The notes under the pieces were generated by a model that worked only from the letters and a program-made list of their open reading frames with translations, was not told the DNA's origin and made no database searches. DNA of 64,000 nucleotides from Pestalotiopsis fici W106-1. Lineage: Eukaryota; Ascomycota; Sordariomycetes; Amphisphaeriales; Sporocadaceae. Where the stretch lies: the NCBI RefSeq assembly GCF_000516985.1, contig NW_006917098.1, positions 806,001-870,000 on the forward strand, in the 5' to 3' direction. Both the position numbers and the translations under genes were made by a program. The first letter of the stretch is position 1. Every line of letters begins with the position of its first letter. This document shows, in pieces, positions 51,006-62,700 of this stretch.

Positions 51006-52260
51006 TTTCCTTTTGCATTTTTTGTTGATTTGGAGTGACCTTTTTTCCCCCCTTGTCTTTTGGTGCATGCATTTATTTCCTTTTTGCAACGTCGGGGTTT
51101 TGTTTGCTTTTTTCTTGACATATGCGGTGCAACCACTGCAATAAAAGTTGACCCAAGCTTGTGGCTCTCCCGCCGTAACCGTTTTGAGGCGCGTCTCACG
51201 CGCTGCCGCCCATTGCATTCATGCACCATTTTTGGCTGTTATTCTAATATAGACTTGCCATGCAATGCGCCTTGTTTGGACGTGTGTTATACAGCCATCC
51301 AATGGCCATTGCCTTGATCATAACTACTTGCTTGAATCATGTCAATGGGTAAAAAAGGTCGCAGTCAGCTTCGTCTTAGCGGAATAAATGCCTTTTGATC
51401 TGCCTTTTAGCTGACCATGCTTGTACATTAAACACAAGCCTTGAATCTGGCGGCTCGGCCGATTGACTTTAAAGTTGCACCCACGCCTATGCACAAATGA
51501 AGCAAGTCCTGTACTATCTATGCAATTCATGAGTATGATTACACACAAAGGAAACCAGCTAATCTATCATTTCTTACAGAGTAATAAAAACCACAAAGAG
51601 GATCCCCCCCGAATGATTTGACAGCGGGAGCCAGCGATCCCGCAAGCTGAAAAGTTTAGTTCATGGTTGGCCTCGCTAGCGGAACGGGGTATCCTTTGTC
51701 GCTGCTGGCACCAGGGACGGGTGACCACGTTCTTGTACAGGACCCCCCATTCTATGTCTGTCTCCCTTAACATGGAGAGTAGAGCCCCTGAGTCAGTCCA
51801 ACTGCGGCGGTCTGTCAATTCCCCCAGAAACGACGGTTCCAATTGATCCAACCCCGGACAAGGCGAACGACAGTTTGTGCCTCTCTATCCTCCAGACTAG
51901 CGATTCATCAGCTCACCACAGAACGCTTGGCTGTACGGAAGCTTAGACACACTACCGAACCTAGCGCCCTCTCTATTGAGAGCTTGGCAACCACCAAAAA
52001 GATTCTCTCTGCAAAGCCAGTGGAAGAAGCCTGTAAAAGAGAGAAGGAATGGACCTTTGCGTCACTCAGCTGGGGCAGCGGGTCGTACAACTGGCAATTG
52101 CTCCCACAGCCACAACAACCTTCTTTTTGTTTACATAGTTTGCGAGGTGAAGTCCTCTTATTTTTTATTTTTGGGAGAGATTCTAGTTTTTTCTTCTTCT
52201 TCTCTTCTTCTTCTTGTTCTTGACACACCAGTGCAAGGAAGAGAGAACATCACCACAATC
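51006..52260. other. Spacer between tRNA-Phe and exopolyphosphatase gene
   Basis: It contains the tRNA terminator at the left. A strong TTC-rich pyrimidine tract (about 52188-52221) lies just before the exopolyphosphatase ATG, likely a promoter or leader feature. The coding-like frame that continues upstream of 52261 lacks any ATG. No other gene is seen. Confidence 0.6.
51018..51023 (+). terminator. Pol III T-run terminator of tRNA-Phe
   Basis: A T6 run begins 12 nt after the tRNA discriminator base. A T4 run at 51011-51014 may act first. Confidence 0.6.
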
Positions 52261-53646
52261 ATGCGTCTCCCTCACATCTGTGCCATTGCCGGCTCGTTGG
52301 TAACCACCAGCACGGCTAGCGCCATCCCCCTAGAACAGTCTCAGCAGCAGCATGTCCTGCTCAGCCCAAGCCCAGACTCGACAGTGACGGCTCACCGGCC
52401 ATTTGAGACTGGAGTCGGCCACTTCAGCGAATGGTCCCGTGAAACCAAGCGGCACTTTCTCATTGACTGGCAGGCGGGACGGGCCTCTGAATGGATCATT
52501 GTGCAGGGCAACGAGGGCGGTGACCTCGATTCCATGACAGCCGCCCTGACATGGGCGTACCATTTGCAGCATGCCACTGCCAACACTTCAGAGCCCATCA
52601 AGGCGATTGCCCTGTTGCAGACGCCCACCGATGCCTTGGACCTGCGCCCCGAGAACAAGCTGGCCCTGGACAACTCCCAGATGAGCTCGGGGCACTCGGA
52701 TCTCCTCACGCTGGACGAGCTGCCCGAGGACCCCCAAACGCTGGCCGATGATATCAAGGGTATCGTCATTGTTGATCACGCAGTGCCCCTGAGAAAGTGG
52801 AGCAATGCCAAGATCATTAGCATCTTTGATCACCACCACGATAATGGCGCTGGACCTGATGCCCAGCCTCGCATCTTTGAGAAAGTGGCCAGCTGTACCA
52901 CCATTGTCGCAAGACAGATGCTCGACGAGCTGGAGAAGCTGCCCGAAGAGTATCACATGCCGCACGAGCTGCTTGAGCTCATCTTGTCGGCCATTGCCAT
53001 TGACTCTGGCGGTCTGTCCAGTGCTACGGATGCAGACGTCGAGACAGCCGGCAGGGTCCTGGCTCGAAGCAACTGGCGCGGCAAGAAGCTCGAAAAGAAG
53101 ATGCGCAAGCTCGCCGACAAGCTTGGTGACGCCAAGAAGGATCTTGACCACCTCGGCGTCCGCGACCTCCTGCGCAGAGACTGGAAGGGCGACTTGGTCG
53201 ACACGCCCTCGCCACGCACCCCTACGGTGAGCCTTGGCTTCTCGTCCATCCCATACTCGTTCGACAATCAAATCACCAAGACCGAGTTTGGCGAGCTCTT
53301 TAGCTGGTTCGCTATTGAAGCCGCCTGGACTGCGCAAATGGGTGCCGACATTAGCATTGCCTTGAACAAGTACAAGATCAAGGACAAGCACGGCAAGAAG
53401 CGCAAGATTAGAGAAATCGTCTTGTGTGTCCGCAACGATGTGCGCATTGACGAGGCACAGGCCGACGACCTGTTCCGAACAGTCTCTGAAGCCATTGAGA
53501 ACGACAAGACGCTCAACGTCAAGCCGTGGCACCGCGCCGACGAGCTTGGCAGGCGGCAGATGATCTGGACGCATGAGCGTTCGGACGCGGGAAGAAAGGT
53601 TATCCGCCCCATTGTCGAGGCCGCAGTCAGAGACTGGGATATGTAA
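52261..53646 (+). CDS. ppx1: Exopolyphosphatase-like DHH/DHHA2 phosphoesterase with signal peptide
   Basis: Ppx1-type enzymes remove terminal phosphate from inorganic polyphosphate using Mn/Mg. The gene is a single exon of 461 aa. Metal-site motifs of the DHH superfamily are present in order: GNEGGDLDSM (Asp88 and Asp90), VDHAVPL (Asp172), FDHHHDNG (the DHH motif, Asp190-His191-His192) and AIAIDSGGLSSAT. A C-terminal DHHA2-like domain (about 300-461) completes the fold. The start is the first ATG in frame. It yields a hydrophobic leader (about 1-21, ending STASA) that resembles a secretion signal. Yeast Ppx1 is cytosolic, so this copy may be secreted or vacuolar. Related DHH enzymes (pyrophosphatases, cyclic dinucleotide hydrolases) are less likely given eukaryotic context. 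Confidence 0.88.
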   Translation: MRLPHICAIAGSLVTTSTASAIPLEQSQQQHVLLSPSPDSTVTAHRPFETGVGHFSEWSRETKRHFLIDWQAGRASEWIIVQGNEGGDLDSMTAALTWAYHLQHATANTSEPIKAIALLQTPTDALDLRPENKLALDNSQMSSGHSDLLTLDELPEDPQTLADDIKGIVIVDHAVPLRKWSNAKIISIFDHHHDNGAGPDAQPRIFEKVASCTTIVARQMLDELEKLPEEYHMPHELLELILSAIAIDSGGLSSATDADVETAGRVLARSNWRGKKLEKKMRKLADKLGDAKKDLDHLGVRDLLRRDWKGDLVDTPSPRTPTVSLGFSSIPYSFDNQITKTEFGELFSWFAIEAAWTAQMGADISIALNKYKIKDKHGKKRKIREIVLCVRNDVRIDEAQADDLFRTVSEAIENDKTLNVKPWHRADELGRRQMIWTHERSDAGRKVIRPIVEAAVRDWDM

Positions 53647-54334
53647 GTCTGCAGTTAATGCAGCGTCGAAAGTCCTCAATTGGCAGTGTTGGTCTTGAAC
53701 CCTTTATGCCATATCCTCCCTCGTCGGGAACCATTTTGCTTGCCGCCTGGCAAGTTGCTCGCTTTGAGCTATACAAAAGTCAAGGGTCACTTGGGTGGAA
53801 CCGAGTAAAATATTAATCATTTGTGCTAGGTCTTGGACAGAGAGCAAGGCAAATTCCAAAAGTACAGTGTATCATAGATTTAAAATAGACTAGGCCTTGA
53901 AGCAAAGGTCTCTGTTGGCTGAACTACCCAAGCAAACAAACAAACAAATCCATAACCATCAGATCAATTATTCCATGTAAACACAAAACTTGGTGCTCAG
54001 GTTCCACGGTTGCCATGCTGCTAACAATACCAGCAAGAGTCCCTTTTACAGTTGGAAGAACACAAAATGAGAACACCAGTGCAAAAGTCTTGTAAGCATA
54101 ATCTTGCTCCATACCCACCTGTAGGGCTGCAGACGATATCGGGAGCTAAGAACTACCAAGGACAACCCTCTCGGCTCCGAGACAAATGACAACCCGAGCA
54201 ATTTGACCAGGCTATAATGATTTCAATTGGTGGTTCGTATCAATCCCGACAGTCAGCGCCCCCTCTTCGCCCGTCTCTACCCCTCTCCATCATTACTCTC
54301 AGAATCTGTTTATCAACATGACAATATTTTATAC
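53647..54334. other. Spacer with (CAAA)4 repeat
   Basis: A (CAAA)4 tandem lies at 53933-53948. No gene is seen; the alpha/beta hydrolase promoter must be at the right end. Confidence 0.6.
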
Positions 54335-55444
54335 ATGGCGCAGGACCTAAGAGCATATGCACCTGCGTGGCTGCAAGCCATTCAGCAGCGAGCTTCCTTC
54401 TTGCGTCAGCGATGCTTTGACTACATATCCCTCTTGGGATCCTCTTTGCCAATATTGTCGACGAGACGCCCGGACACCGACCCAGATGCACACATTTTAC
54501 AACAGCGGCATCCTCTGCTCCACGCGAATGCCGAGTCGAGTGAAGAGTACTTGGTCCTGTCCGACGGGCGAAAAGTTGGTGTCGCATATTATGGTGCGCA
54601 GAGTGGCCCGGTGGTCTTTTACTTGCACGGGTTTCCCGGCTCTCGACTATCTGGCACTTTTTTCGATACTCCTGGCAAGAAGTTAGGGGCCAGGATCATT
54701 GCCGTGGATAGACCTGGCATTGGAAACAGTTCTCCGCAGCCTGGCCGCACAATATTTAATCATGCGAATGATGTGCGCGAAATTGCCGAGCTTTTGGGTG
54801 TCGAGTCTTATGGCATCATTGGCGTCTCTGGCGGAGGCCCATATGCTCTAGCTTGTGCCTACCTCTTGCCCAAGGAAAACCTGAAGGCCGTCTCCATCCT
54901 TGCTGGGATGGGTCCGATTGATATTGGGACCAGAGGCATGAACTGGAGCAACTGGTTCATATTTAATGGTTTCATGTATTTCCCCTTTATAATTCGTTGG
55001 ATCCAGAACAAGCTAGTAGCAACCTTGGCGACGGTTTCCAACGAAAAGATTGTCGCCCTGGTCGAGAGGCAGTTGTCGAAACCGTCAAATCGACAGTTCA
55101 TGTACACTGCCACGGATATCGCCATTCTAAGAGATCCCGACTTTCTCTCCATGATGCTCAACTTTTATAGGGAGCATTACAAGCAGGGAGTCGACGGCCA
55201 CATGGAGGACGGACGGGTCTTGACCACGAATCTGGGGTTTCGCCTGCAAGATATCCGCCCCAGTCTGCCGATCCAAATGTGGTACAGCAAGGACGATACC
55301 AATGTACCGTTTCGGATGGCTCGAGCAATGGCTGAGCGTCTCAGCTGTCCACCCCAGTTCCATGCTATTAGCGACGAAACACACTTGAGTCTAGTGTTGA
55401 AGTATAGTGCCGATGTCTTGGAGCATCTGCTTGAGAAATTATAA
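54335..55444 (+). CDS. Alpha/beta-hydrolase fold protein
   Basis: It is probably an esterase or related hydrolase; the substrate is unknown. The gene is intronless and encodes 369 aa from the first in-frame ATG (MAQDLRAYAPAW). An N-terminal extension of about 65 residues with a helical, slightly hydrophobic stretch precedes the core. Core motifs are the oxyanion-side HGFPGSR (from His98), the nucleophile elbow GVSGGG (Ser165), the acid in WYSKDD (Asp320 or Asp321) and the catalytic His350 in DETHLS. A cap region (about 200-295) rich in aromatic residues may form the lid. There is no clear signal peptide. It is convergent with the GMC oxidoreductase, with 229 nt between stop codons. Confidence 0.88.
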   Translation: MAQDLRAYAPAWLQAIQQRASFLRQRCFDYISLLGSSLPILSTRRPDTDPDAHILQQRHPLLHANAESSEEYLVLSDGRKVGVAYYGAQSGPVVFYLHGFPGSRLSGTFFDTPGKKLGARIIAVDRPGIGNSSPQPGRTIFNHANDVREIAELLGVESYGIIGVSGGGPYALACAYLLPKENLKAVSILAGMGPIDIGTRGMNWSNWFIFNGFMYFPFIIRWIQNKLVATLATVSNEKIVALVERQLSKPSNRQFMYTATDIAILRDPDFLSMMLNFYREHYKQGVDGHMEDGRVLTTNLGFRLQDIRPSLPIQMWYSKDDTNVPFRMARAMAERLSCPPQFHAISDETHLSLVLKYSADVLEHLLEKL

Positions 55445-55673
55445 GTCCGACTCGGATTCCTCGCTAAACCATCCTCTTTTTGAGTAATTATAATATTGAC
55501 ATGATTCCGCGGATAATCAATTGCGTTTACTTGTAATTCAAGAGTTGATCTATCTGATATACTGAAGAGAGAGGTGCTGAAAAGCAAACTAGGTATGTAC
55601 CCGAGCAGGTAATCTGCGGTCGGTCTCGAGGCCGGTCTTGACAACGTCAGTGCGCGCACAAGATGGCCAATCC

Positions 55674-57517
55674 TTAGACTTCTCTATAATCCCTCTTGAT
55701 CAGGTCTGCTGCTTTCTCTGCGATGGCATATACCGTAGACTGCAGATTCCCCGTGGTGACGATGGGGATGATGCTGGAATCGACAATCCGAAGATTGTCA
55801 ATACCATGTACCCTAAGCCGAGTGTCCACGACACCCCCTTTCTCCTTGGGAAGCATTGCACATGTACCTGCATAATGCCACATGGATACCGCATTGGAGC
55901 GAATGTAGTCCTTGGTGGCCTCCATGTTGGAAAAATCGGTAGTTGGGTCCAGGTAATGCAGAGGTTCCCTCAGAAGCTTGTTGAATGGCGATGAAGTCGC
56001 GAAACTTTGCAGGTATCTCATCTCATGTGCAAGCACTTCAATATCGACAGGGTGAGAAAAATATTTCGGATCAATCACGGGAGTTTCCGAAGCCAGCCGA
56101 GATCGTATGTGGACGCTCCCAAGAGACAGTGGATGGGGAAGATACGCAACCAGCGTTAGCCAAGTACCTGGAACGGGACTTTTCCCAGCTTGGCTGAGCA
56201 CGGAGAGATAGGCCCCAGATGGCATTGTCGGATCAGTGAGGACCTTTCCAACAAAGTCGTGGAGATCTGCACCTATACCGCCATGGCCATTGTTCGATGG
56301 GACAGGCTGATTCTGGTCCAGAAGTTCTTTCAGAGCTCCGGCACTGTCCCGTGATAACTCTGTAGTGGTCGGCATGTATGCATACGTGGCCGTGCCGGGA
56401 GATGTCAGCAATCCAGTTCTATGCGTCGCATATTCCTGCATGGCCTGCCCGATTGCCTCTGGTTCCTGTCTTGCAAGAGGATCCATGGTCTCCAGTCCAT
56501 CTATAGCCTGTACGCTTATTGGACATACTATATGATCCTGCAGATTCTCGCCAACCCCAGGAAGTTCCACGACCAGTGGTATGTTGTTTCTCCTTAGTAT
56601 CTCGGCATTACCAACCCCGGAAAGCTCCAGTAACTTGGGGGACTGCAAAGCACCGGCGGCAAGAATGACTTCCTTGGCGGCTGTCACTGTCTCGGTCTTC
56701 CCGTTATGAGTGTACTGAGCCCCAATCGCTCTGGTGGCGGAACCTTGCGTCTCGAAAATAATCCGCTCCACCACTGCATTTGTGAGGAGCTGTAGGTTGT
56801 TGCGATCCTTGATGGGGTTGTAGTATGCCGTGGTAGCGTAGCTCCTTTCTTTTCTCGAGGGGTCCACCGTCGCAAGGCTGCTAAAGGCGCCGACGGGTTG
56901 GCCGAGCCATGGCTCTGCAGACACATAATGTCCCTTGGCCTGGAAGGTTTCGTTCCAGACCTTGTGAATTGGATGAGAAAGGTTTGTAGATAACGAGACC
57001 TGGAGTGGTCCATGGAAATCCCTCTCCCCGTCTCGTTCACCCTTGGTTCTCTGTGTAACTCCTGGCAATGTGTGAGAACGGGCATAGTAGCGTTCTAGTT
57101 CCTGCCAATTCCAACCCGGATTTCCAGCCTTCTCCCAGGCATCAATAGTGTGTTTTCCGGGGGGAACAAACGCCTGGCCATTGATGGCACTAGATCCTCC
57201 AAGAGCACGTCCTTGGTGCAAACCAATTTCCCTTCCATTGAGTGTAGGCTATTTGAAACATGAGAGAGTGAGCAAAGGACATGACCGAATTTCAATGGGG
57301 ATTCACTCACCTGTGGCTCCGACTTGAAGCCCCAGTTCGCATCTGATTTCATCAGGGTAGCATAGAAAGCTGGAGTCTTGACGCGAGGGTCATCACTGAG
57401 ATCTGAGCCGGCCTCCAGGACAAGCACACGATGGCCGGGATTCTCGGACAAACGTGATGCCACCACAAGTCCAGCCGTGCCCCCACCGAGGATCACAAAG
57501 TCAAAGGTGGAAGTCAT
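55674..57517 (-). CDS. GMC-family FAD oxidoreductase
   Basis: GMC enzymes use FAD to oxidise alcohols such as choline, glucose, aryl alcohols or pathway intermediates. Two exons (57517-57311 and 57248-55674, intron 62 nt) give 593 aa, normal for the family. The N-terminal dinucleotide-binding motif is ILGGGTAGLVVASRLSE (about 9-25), followed by VLEAG. After the splice comes GRALGGSSAINGQAF, the GMC signature 1. Signature 2 (AAGALQSPKLLELSGVG) lies centrally. The catalytic pair is His527 in WHYAGTCAM and Asn570 in TTGNLQST. There is no signal peptide, so it is likely intracellular, as for GMC enzymes in secondary-metabolite pathways or choline-dehydrogenase-like enzymes. Specificity cannot be told. 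A TATA box lies about 100 nt upstream. Confidence 0.93.
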
Positions 57518-58284
57518 TCTTTCTTGCAAATGGTTGCAACACGGAGGTATATGCAAGATATGTGGTGATAGAAGCAAGAGTTTCTAGCTTCCATGGCAAC
57601 CGTACAATAGTTCTTTTATAAGAGTCAAAGCAAGAGGAGACTCGATCGTTTGGGGGAACGAGATGACAGGTTACAAAGTAAGAGGAACATACGACAAGAC
57701 CGTATAGTGCCGCAATCTCACGTCACACGGGAGATTTCGCCCATGTGACATTGTCTTTTGCTTCCACATACGAAGCCACCTTAGCGCGGCAATCAGCATT
57801 CGCGTATGTACTGGCAAGGTACAAACGAGAGAAGTCAGCAGAGACTTTTTGGCCGAGAATATGGAAAGCTGAACCTAACGCCAGACATATGGATTAGCGA
57901 GGGATATTTCATCACTTTCTTTCCCATTTTTCTTTCCCAATTTTCTTTTCGTACTTTGAGGTCTTGTGCGTGCATACCAGGTATACATATATGCATTCGT
58001 GGTCCAACATGTCCATGCCTTTTGGGTCTTTTTTTTTTTTTTTTCGTTGAGACGAACGAGCTTATAGTGAGTGAATACGACAATACAATGTAATGTGTCA
58101 TCGAAACAGGAGTTTTAGAGAGTGTCATGCGATTTAAAGGTGCAATGTCGTAAAAAAGAAGGGACATAAGTCCTGTCGTAGCGTGTCGTAGCGCGTGTTT
58201 GGCAAATCTCACCGACGCTCTCAGACTCTTTGTGCGTTTAATGGTGGATCATACAAGCCCCAACCCCCTCCCCTCTTGAGAGGA
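57518..58284. other. GMC promoter side and spacer
   Basis: It holds the TATA box above and a T-run at about 58028-58044. Short open frames on both strands have no domain. The 3' flank of the small membrane-protein gene lies at the right end. Confidence 0.6.
57613..57620 (-). promoter_or_regulatory. TATA box of the GMC oxidoreductase gene
   Basis: On the minus strand it reads TATAAAAG, about 100 nt before the ATG at 57517. Confidence 0.6.
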
Positions 58285-58761
58285 TCAGCACAAAGTCATA
58301 TATAGATAAATATTCAGAGGTAATGCGCTTATTGGAAGAAAACCGTTAAGCGTTTTGATGGCATGGAGCGTTATGGCATTACATGTAGCCACGGTTACCC
58401 AAAGTCGGAATAGCCCAAAAGCATAAGATGTGCCCGCATACCTCGTTGTCAGTGGATGAAGCAGTCTGCTGAGGGGTGTCTTCCATTGCCTAGGGCGAGA
58501 ATCTTCCAGGGGAATCAGGTAGAACATCAACAAGAGGCAGACCAAAGCATTGAGGTTAGTGAATTGTGCTTCTCCTGGGAGAAAGTACGGGTGGTCTGGG
58601 AACTCGGCAAACATGCGAAACGGGACTGAGCTGGGGAAGCCGAAGATCCACAGTAGGAAGGTTTCGATACGTGCGCAGGTAAGGGCGAGCACGTCTAGCA
58701 CATAAATGCTGGTCGATATAATGGATGTAAAAAGACCCCAGGTATCTTGTATGAGGGCCAT
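58285..58761 (-). CDS. Small putative membrane protein, unknown
   Basis: This single-exon frame encodes 158 aa from ATG 58761 and is of unrecognised family. Hydrophobic stretches at about 13-45, 70-86 and 115-140 suggest two to four membrane segments. In between lie polar loops (PDHPYFLPGEAQF and PLEDSRPRQWKTPLSRL) with the composition of a real loop rather than random translation. It lies between the GMC and HET genes on the same strand. Support is moderate: no conserved motif is recognised, and additional 5' or 3' exons are possible. Confidence 0.45.
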   Translation of the reverse strand: MALIQDTWGLFTSIISTSIYVLDVLALTCARIETFLLWIFGFPSSVPFRMFAEFPDHPYFLPGEAQFTNLNALVCLLLMFYLIPLEDSRPRQWKTPLSRLLHPLTTRYAGTSYAFGLFRLWVTVATCNAITLHAIKTLNGFLPISALPLNIYLYMTLC

Positions 58762-59754
58762 CGTCTTCGAGGGTCAGAGAACCTGTACGTCAATAAGCTG
58801 AATCCTGCGGCTGGTCTGTAGGGTCAAAATGATTTTTAGACTGACTGTTGACAGGTTTGAATACGCGTTTGGTAAAGAAAGGATTGAATGCTGGATCTAA
58901 CTGTCTTGTGGGTGATCGTGCGTCGAAACAACATATCGCACCTGGGTCGCTAAATGAGAAAAGAGATTTTGTGGTGTACTGGAAAAATTTATGATTTATG
59001 GCAGGGCTTTGGATTATCAAATAGCTAGCAGCCATTATCACTGCCACTTCAGCTAATGACACTACCTACATTGTAAGGTTCATGAATTAAGGCCAGGTGA
59101 GCAATCCCCTCCGGCACTCCGATACACGCATTAGGTATCAACATTGGAAGGTAATAATTCTTTCTCGGCAACCTTAAGTTACCATGCCTTACATAATTGC
59201 ACACTTGATGAAAATTTTTCACTCTGGGATGGAGTAAAAGAACCTAGAAGCTGCCCTTCGACGTGTCTTTGGGGCCGGCAGGGGAGAGCCAGTATTGGGG
59301 CGTGAGCAACCGGGAGACAGATCTCTGCGACAAGTGCCTACGACAGCTCACCACCATTCATGCCGAATGACAACTTACATCGGAGTGAGCAAGAACTCTT
59401 GTTTTCTATGCCACAAGTTCTTGCAGCACCACACAATGAATTTGGTGGTGTCAGCATGCCATCAGAAGTTGTACCCCAGCTGGTATGCCCCCCGCGGATG
59501 TACAGACAGGAAGGTTTATAAGTAACACAAAGAATTTGTTAAGGAGTCGGTAATAGTCATGGAGTCAGTTATCAAAGATGATATCGAGTAAAGGTTGAGG
59601 AAAAGAAAAGGGATAACTATTCCTTAGCCAAGGGCAGCGCCTGTAACCGAAACAAAAAAGAAAAGAAAATTCAGTCAGCCGTTCTCCTATTTTAAAAGTT
59701 ATGGCTAATTCCTGTGCAGGTCCACTAAGAATAAGCGACTCGGAAGTATGTAAC
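58762..59754. other. Spacer between small membrane-protein gene and HET gene
   Basis: No supportable gene. The frame at 58790-59062 (-) lacks recognisable features, although a missed upstream exon of the membrane-protein gene is conceivable. Confidence 0.55.
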
Positions 59755-62700
59755 TCAACCAAGCTTTATCTCGCTCCAGCTCGCATCATGGAACGCCGCC
59801 TGGAACACTTTGCCTATAGCGATGCGCTCCCACAGCGCACGCTCGTGGTTCCTTTCCAGCATCATCACGTAGAACGAATCCCACTCGCTCTCCTCCCTTC
59901 CTTTCGGTATGTAGTAGTTCCACACGGGGCATTCTTCCTCGGTCATCGTTTTAGCATCGGAGAGGGCAATGAAAATGTGAGGGCTGACATCGCGGCCGCC
60001 CTTGAGCTTCGTAGGCAACAGGATAGAACCACACCAGTCACCTGTTTTGTCGACGATGCTGTGTCGGCATTGGTCTCTGGGCGCCGCGGAAGATATATTG
60101 TCTTCCTGGCGCCCAACGACCAGTAGCTCTGTCTGCCAGGTCCAGAATTGGAGGATAGGCATGGCGCGGATTTCGTCCTTGGAATCTATGGGGAATGGTC
60201 CCCGGATGATGCTGAAAGGATTGTCCGGTAGTATACCGTCAAATTTGTCAGCGTTGAGGTCCTTCACTGTGGATCTTATAGGACGGCCAAAGTTGTCTTG
60301 CCTCCTTTGATCGCTCCTCCAATTTTGGCTCGAGCTACCTTGCGATGAAACTTGATCATCGGATGAATGCGAGTCTACAATCATGTATTCAATTCCATTT
60401 CCGGAACCTTCATCAAACGATTCGTCATGATCATCGCCATGGTGATCACGACTGATTCTGCGAGGGCGTTCCGGTGCAGAGGCCGGAGTGAGTGTGCTTC
60501 TGCGGCGATAAGGGGTGGTTGCGTGGGAGGAATTTGGAGGATCTTCTATTGGTCGGACACTTGCTCGTGCGGCTTTCCTTTTCTGGTTCGCCTCTGCATC
60601 CTCTTCAGGATAATATCCTGGCGTAAGACGGTCCAGATACGCCGCGTTTGATTGTCGCGTCCAACTTCTGTTCGGCTTGGCCTTGGACCGATGCCCGTGC
60701 GGTGGGATGCGTGAATCAAAGTCGACATCAGCTCTAGATTGAGAGTCTCTCCCTGCGTAACCCTTCCAGTGTTCTTCGGTGCTCCGATCCTCTGAGAGGA
60801 TATCCTTGTCCCAAAGAGGCCGTAGGTTACCTTCATAATCCCGGACGTACCAACAAATCCAGGTGTGGTCTCTCAACCACTCTTGGACATTAGAGACACA
60901 ACCCTCAATCATGTTCGAAGGGTACTCGCATTTGCCCCCAATCCATCCACTCCATGACCAGCTTGGAAACTCTTTGCCTCCATAGCCATCCTCTTCCATC
61001 TTGCAGCTACAATTGCCCATATCATCCTGAGTGCATGATGCTCCGCTAGACTTGCGTAATACAGTCTGTCTCCTCCTATCTAATTGCTTTGACCCCATCC
61101 ATAGTAGAGCAAGGTCGAAGTGTGAAGAGGGCAATCCATAGAACAGAGGCGCGTTCATCTGATGTTGGAGAAGCCACGATGTTCCTTGAAACGCTGTCAG
61201 AATGTCCCCAGGCTTTGTGAGGTTTCGTCCCGTGTACAATGGCACGCACTTCATGTAGAACCAAAAAGCCCGACGCGGCAGCTCACCCAGAGTGCGCAGA
61301 GGTGCGTTAGTCCAGTCTAGAGACCAGCCACTGACGCCCCCATCGGTGAATATGTGTTGCGATATAACGGTTGAACGGCATTGAAAGTACACTTGGCCTT
61401 CAGCAAAGATGAGGCAGCGGCGTGAGAGAAGCCGTTCTTGGAATGTCCAACCTCGTTTGTTCCACATTGAGTCCTCTATGGAGGCCTCGGGTGGCCTGGA
61501 CACCAAGAGTCGGACGTTCGGTAAGCATTCAGCCGTCAGGGGTGGAAGTTCTGAAGCATCTGCCGCTCGAAGTGCTCCTCGAACCTCTTCTGTTGTCATT
61601 CCATAACTCGATGGGAGATTTGAATGCGAGCTAGGGACCGGAGAAGATGCTCGCTGCCGCGGATGTACGGATTGGGTGGTCGTCGCGATAGAAGAAGGAG
61701 AAGAGCTTGGGGGCCCACGTTTGTGATGGCTGGCGAGTGGACTCGAGCGCAGTGTCGAACTGCTTGCTCGCAAGCCTGCATCCGCGTCTCCGTCAGCTGC
61801 GCAAATAGTAAAGTGCGCATTTCCATATACCAGGTGCATCGCCTTTGCGTTCAGTTCCCATGAACTGACACTGTCTTGCACAATGCAGAGAGAGTCAATC
61901 CATACATAGCGTTCGCCTAGCCGAGCCACTAGAAGTATTGTTTCTTGTATTGTGCGCGGAAGTCGCTCCCATGCATTCTCTAGACCTCCATGTTGGATAC
62001 GAGTCATGACGTTCGCTCTCGTTGTTGTATATGGTTTGTCCCTCAGATGGCTCTTCCCCCAGACATAGCTCAGCGCAACATATCGCTCAGGCTTTCCGTT
62101 GACGACGGGTAGTGGTTTCAGCTGCATATCAATCACGTCAATGACACCGAAAAAGGTGCTTTTGATTAGCTTTTTGAAATCAGGCTTCATTGCATGCGTA
62201 TTCTTGCACGTGGGGCCGTGCTTCTCGACGCAGAGGTCAATCCAGCTCTTCATCAGCGCTTGTTTCTCCTTCTTATCCACAAGGCCACGGCCAAGGAAGT
62301 GCGAGTCTTTGGCCGAGGCAGCATAAGCGTCCGAATTGATTCTACGAGAGCCCTTTGGAGCTACTAGCACCATGTACACGTTTTCTTCCTTGCCGCTAGT
62401 CTCGTGCCAGGAAAGTCGGATTCGTCTCGTGCGGTTAATGATAGTGTTTCCCTTGCCTGTTTGACGGCCGTCTATTTCCCAGGTTAGAACCAACCTGGTA
62501 TCCGCGCTTACTCTGATACCGCTATAACGCTGAACAGCTCGGTAGGCAAGATCACAGAATCGACAGGTGCCGCTTCGATCTTTCATCTGATCCAGCCGTG
62601 CAGATATTCTATTGGGATCGCCAGAGTTCAGCTGAACGCCCCGGATGTTAACACCCCGGCTTGGCACAGGCTGGCTCGCATCGTCACCTGTCGAAGTAGT

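Noticed and set aside
51656..51740. Possible 5S rRNA fragment (GGGTGACCAC)
   Set aside because: Only a ten-base resemblance; the flanking helices of 5S rRNA are absent.
52588..53679. 363-codon open frame antisense to the exopolyphosphatase gene
   Set aside because: It mirrors the coding frame of a confident DHH protein. Its translation has no domain, and the openness follows from codon bias on the sense strand.
58790..59062. 90-codon minus-strand frame upstream of the small membrane-protein gene
   Set aside because: No motif and no splice junction linking it convincingly to the neighbouring frame.
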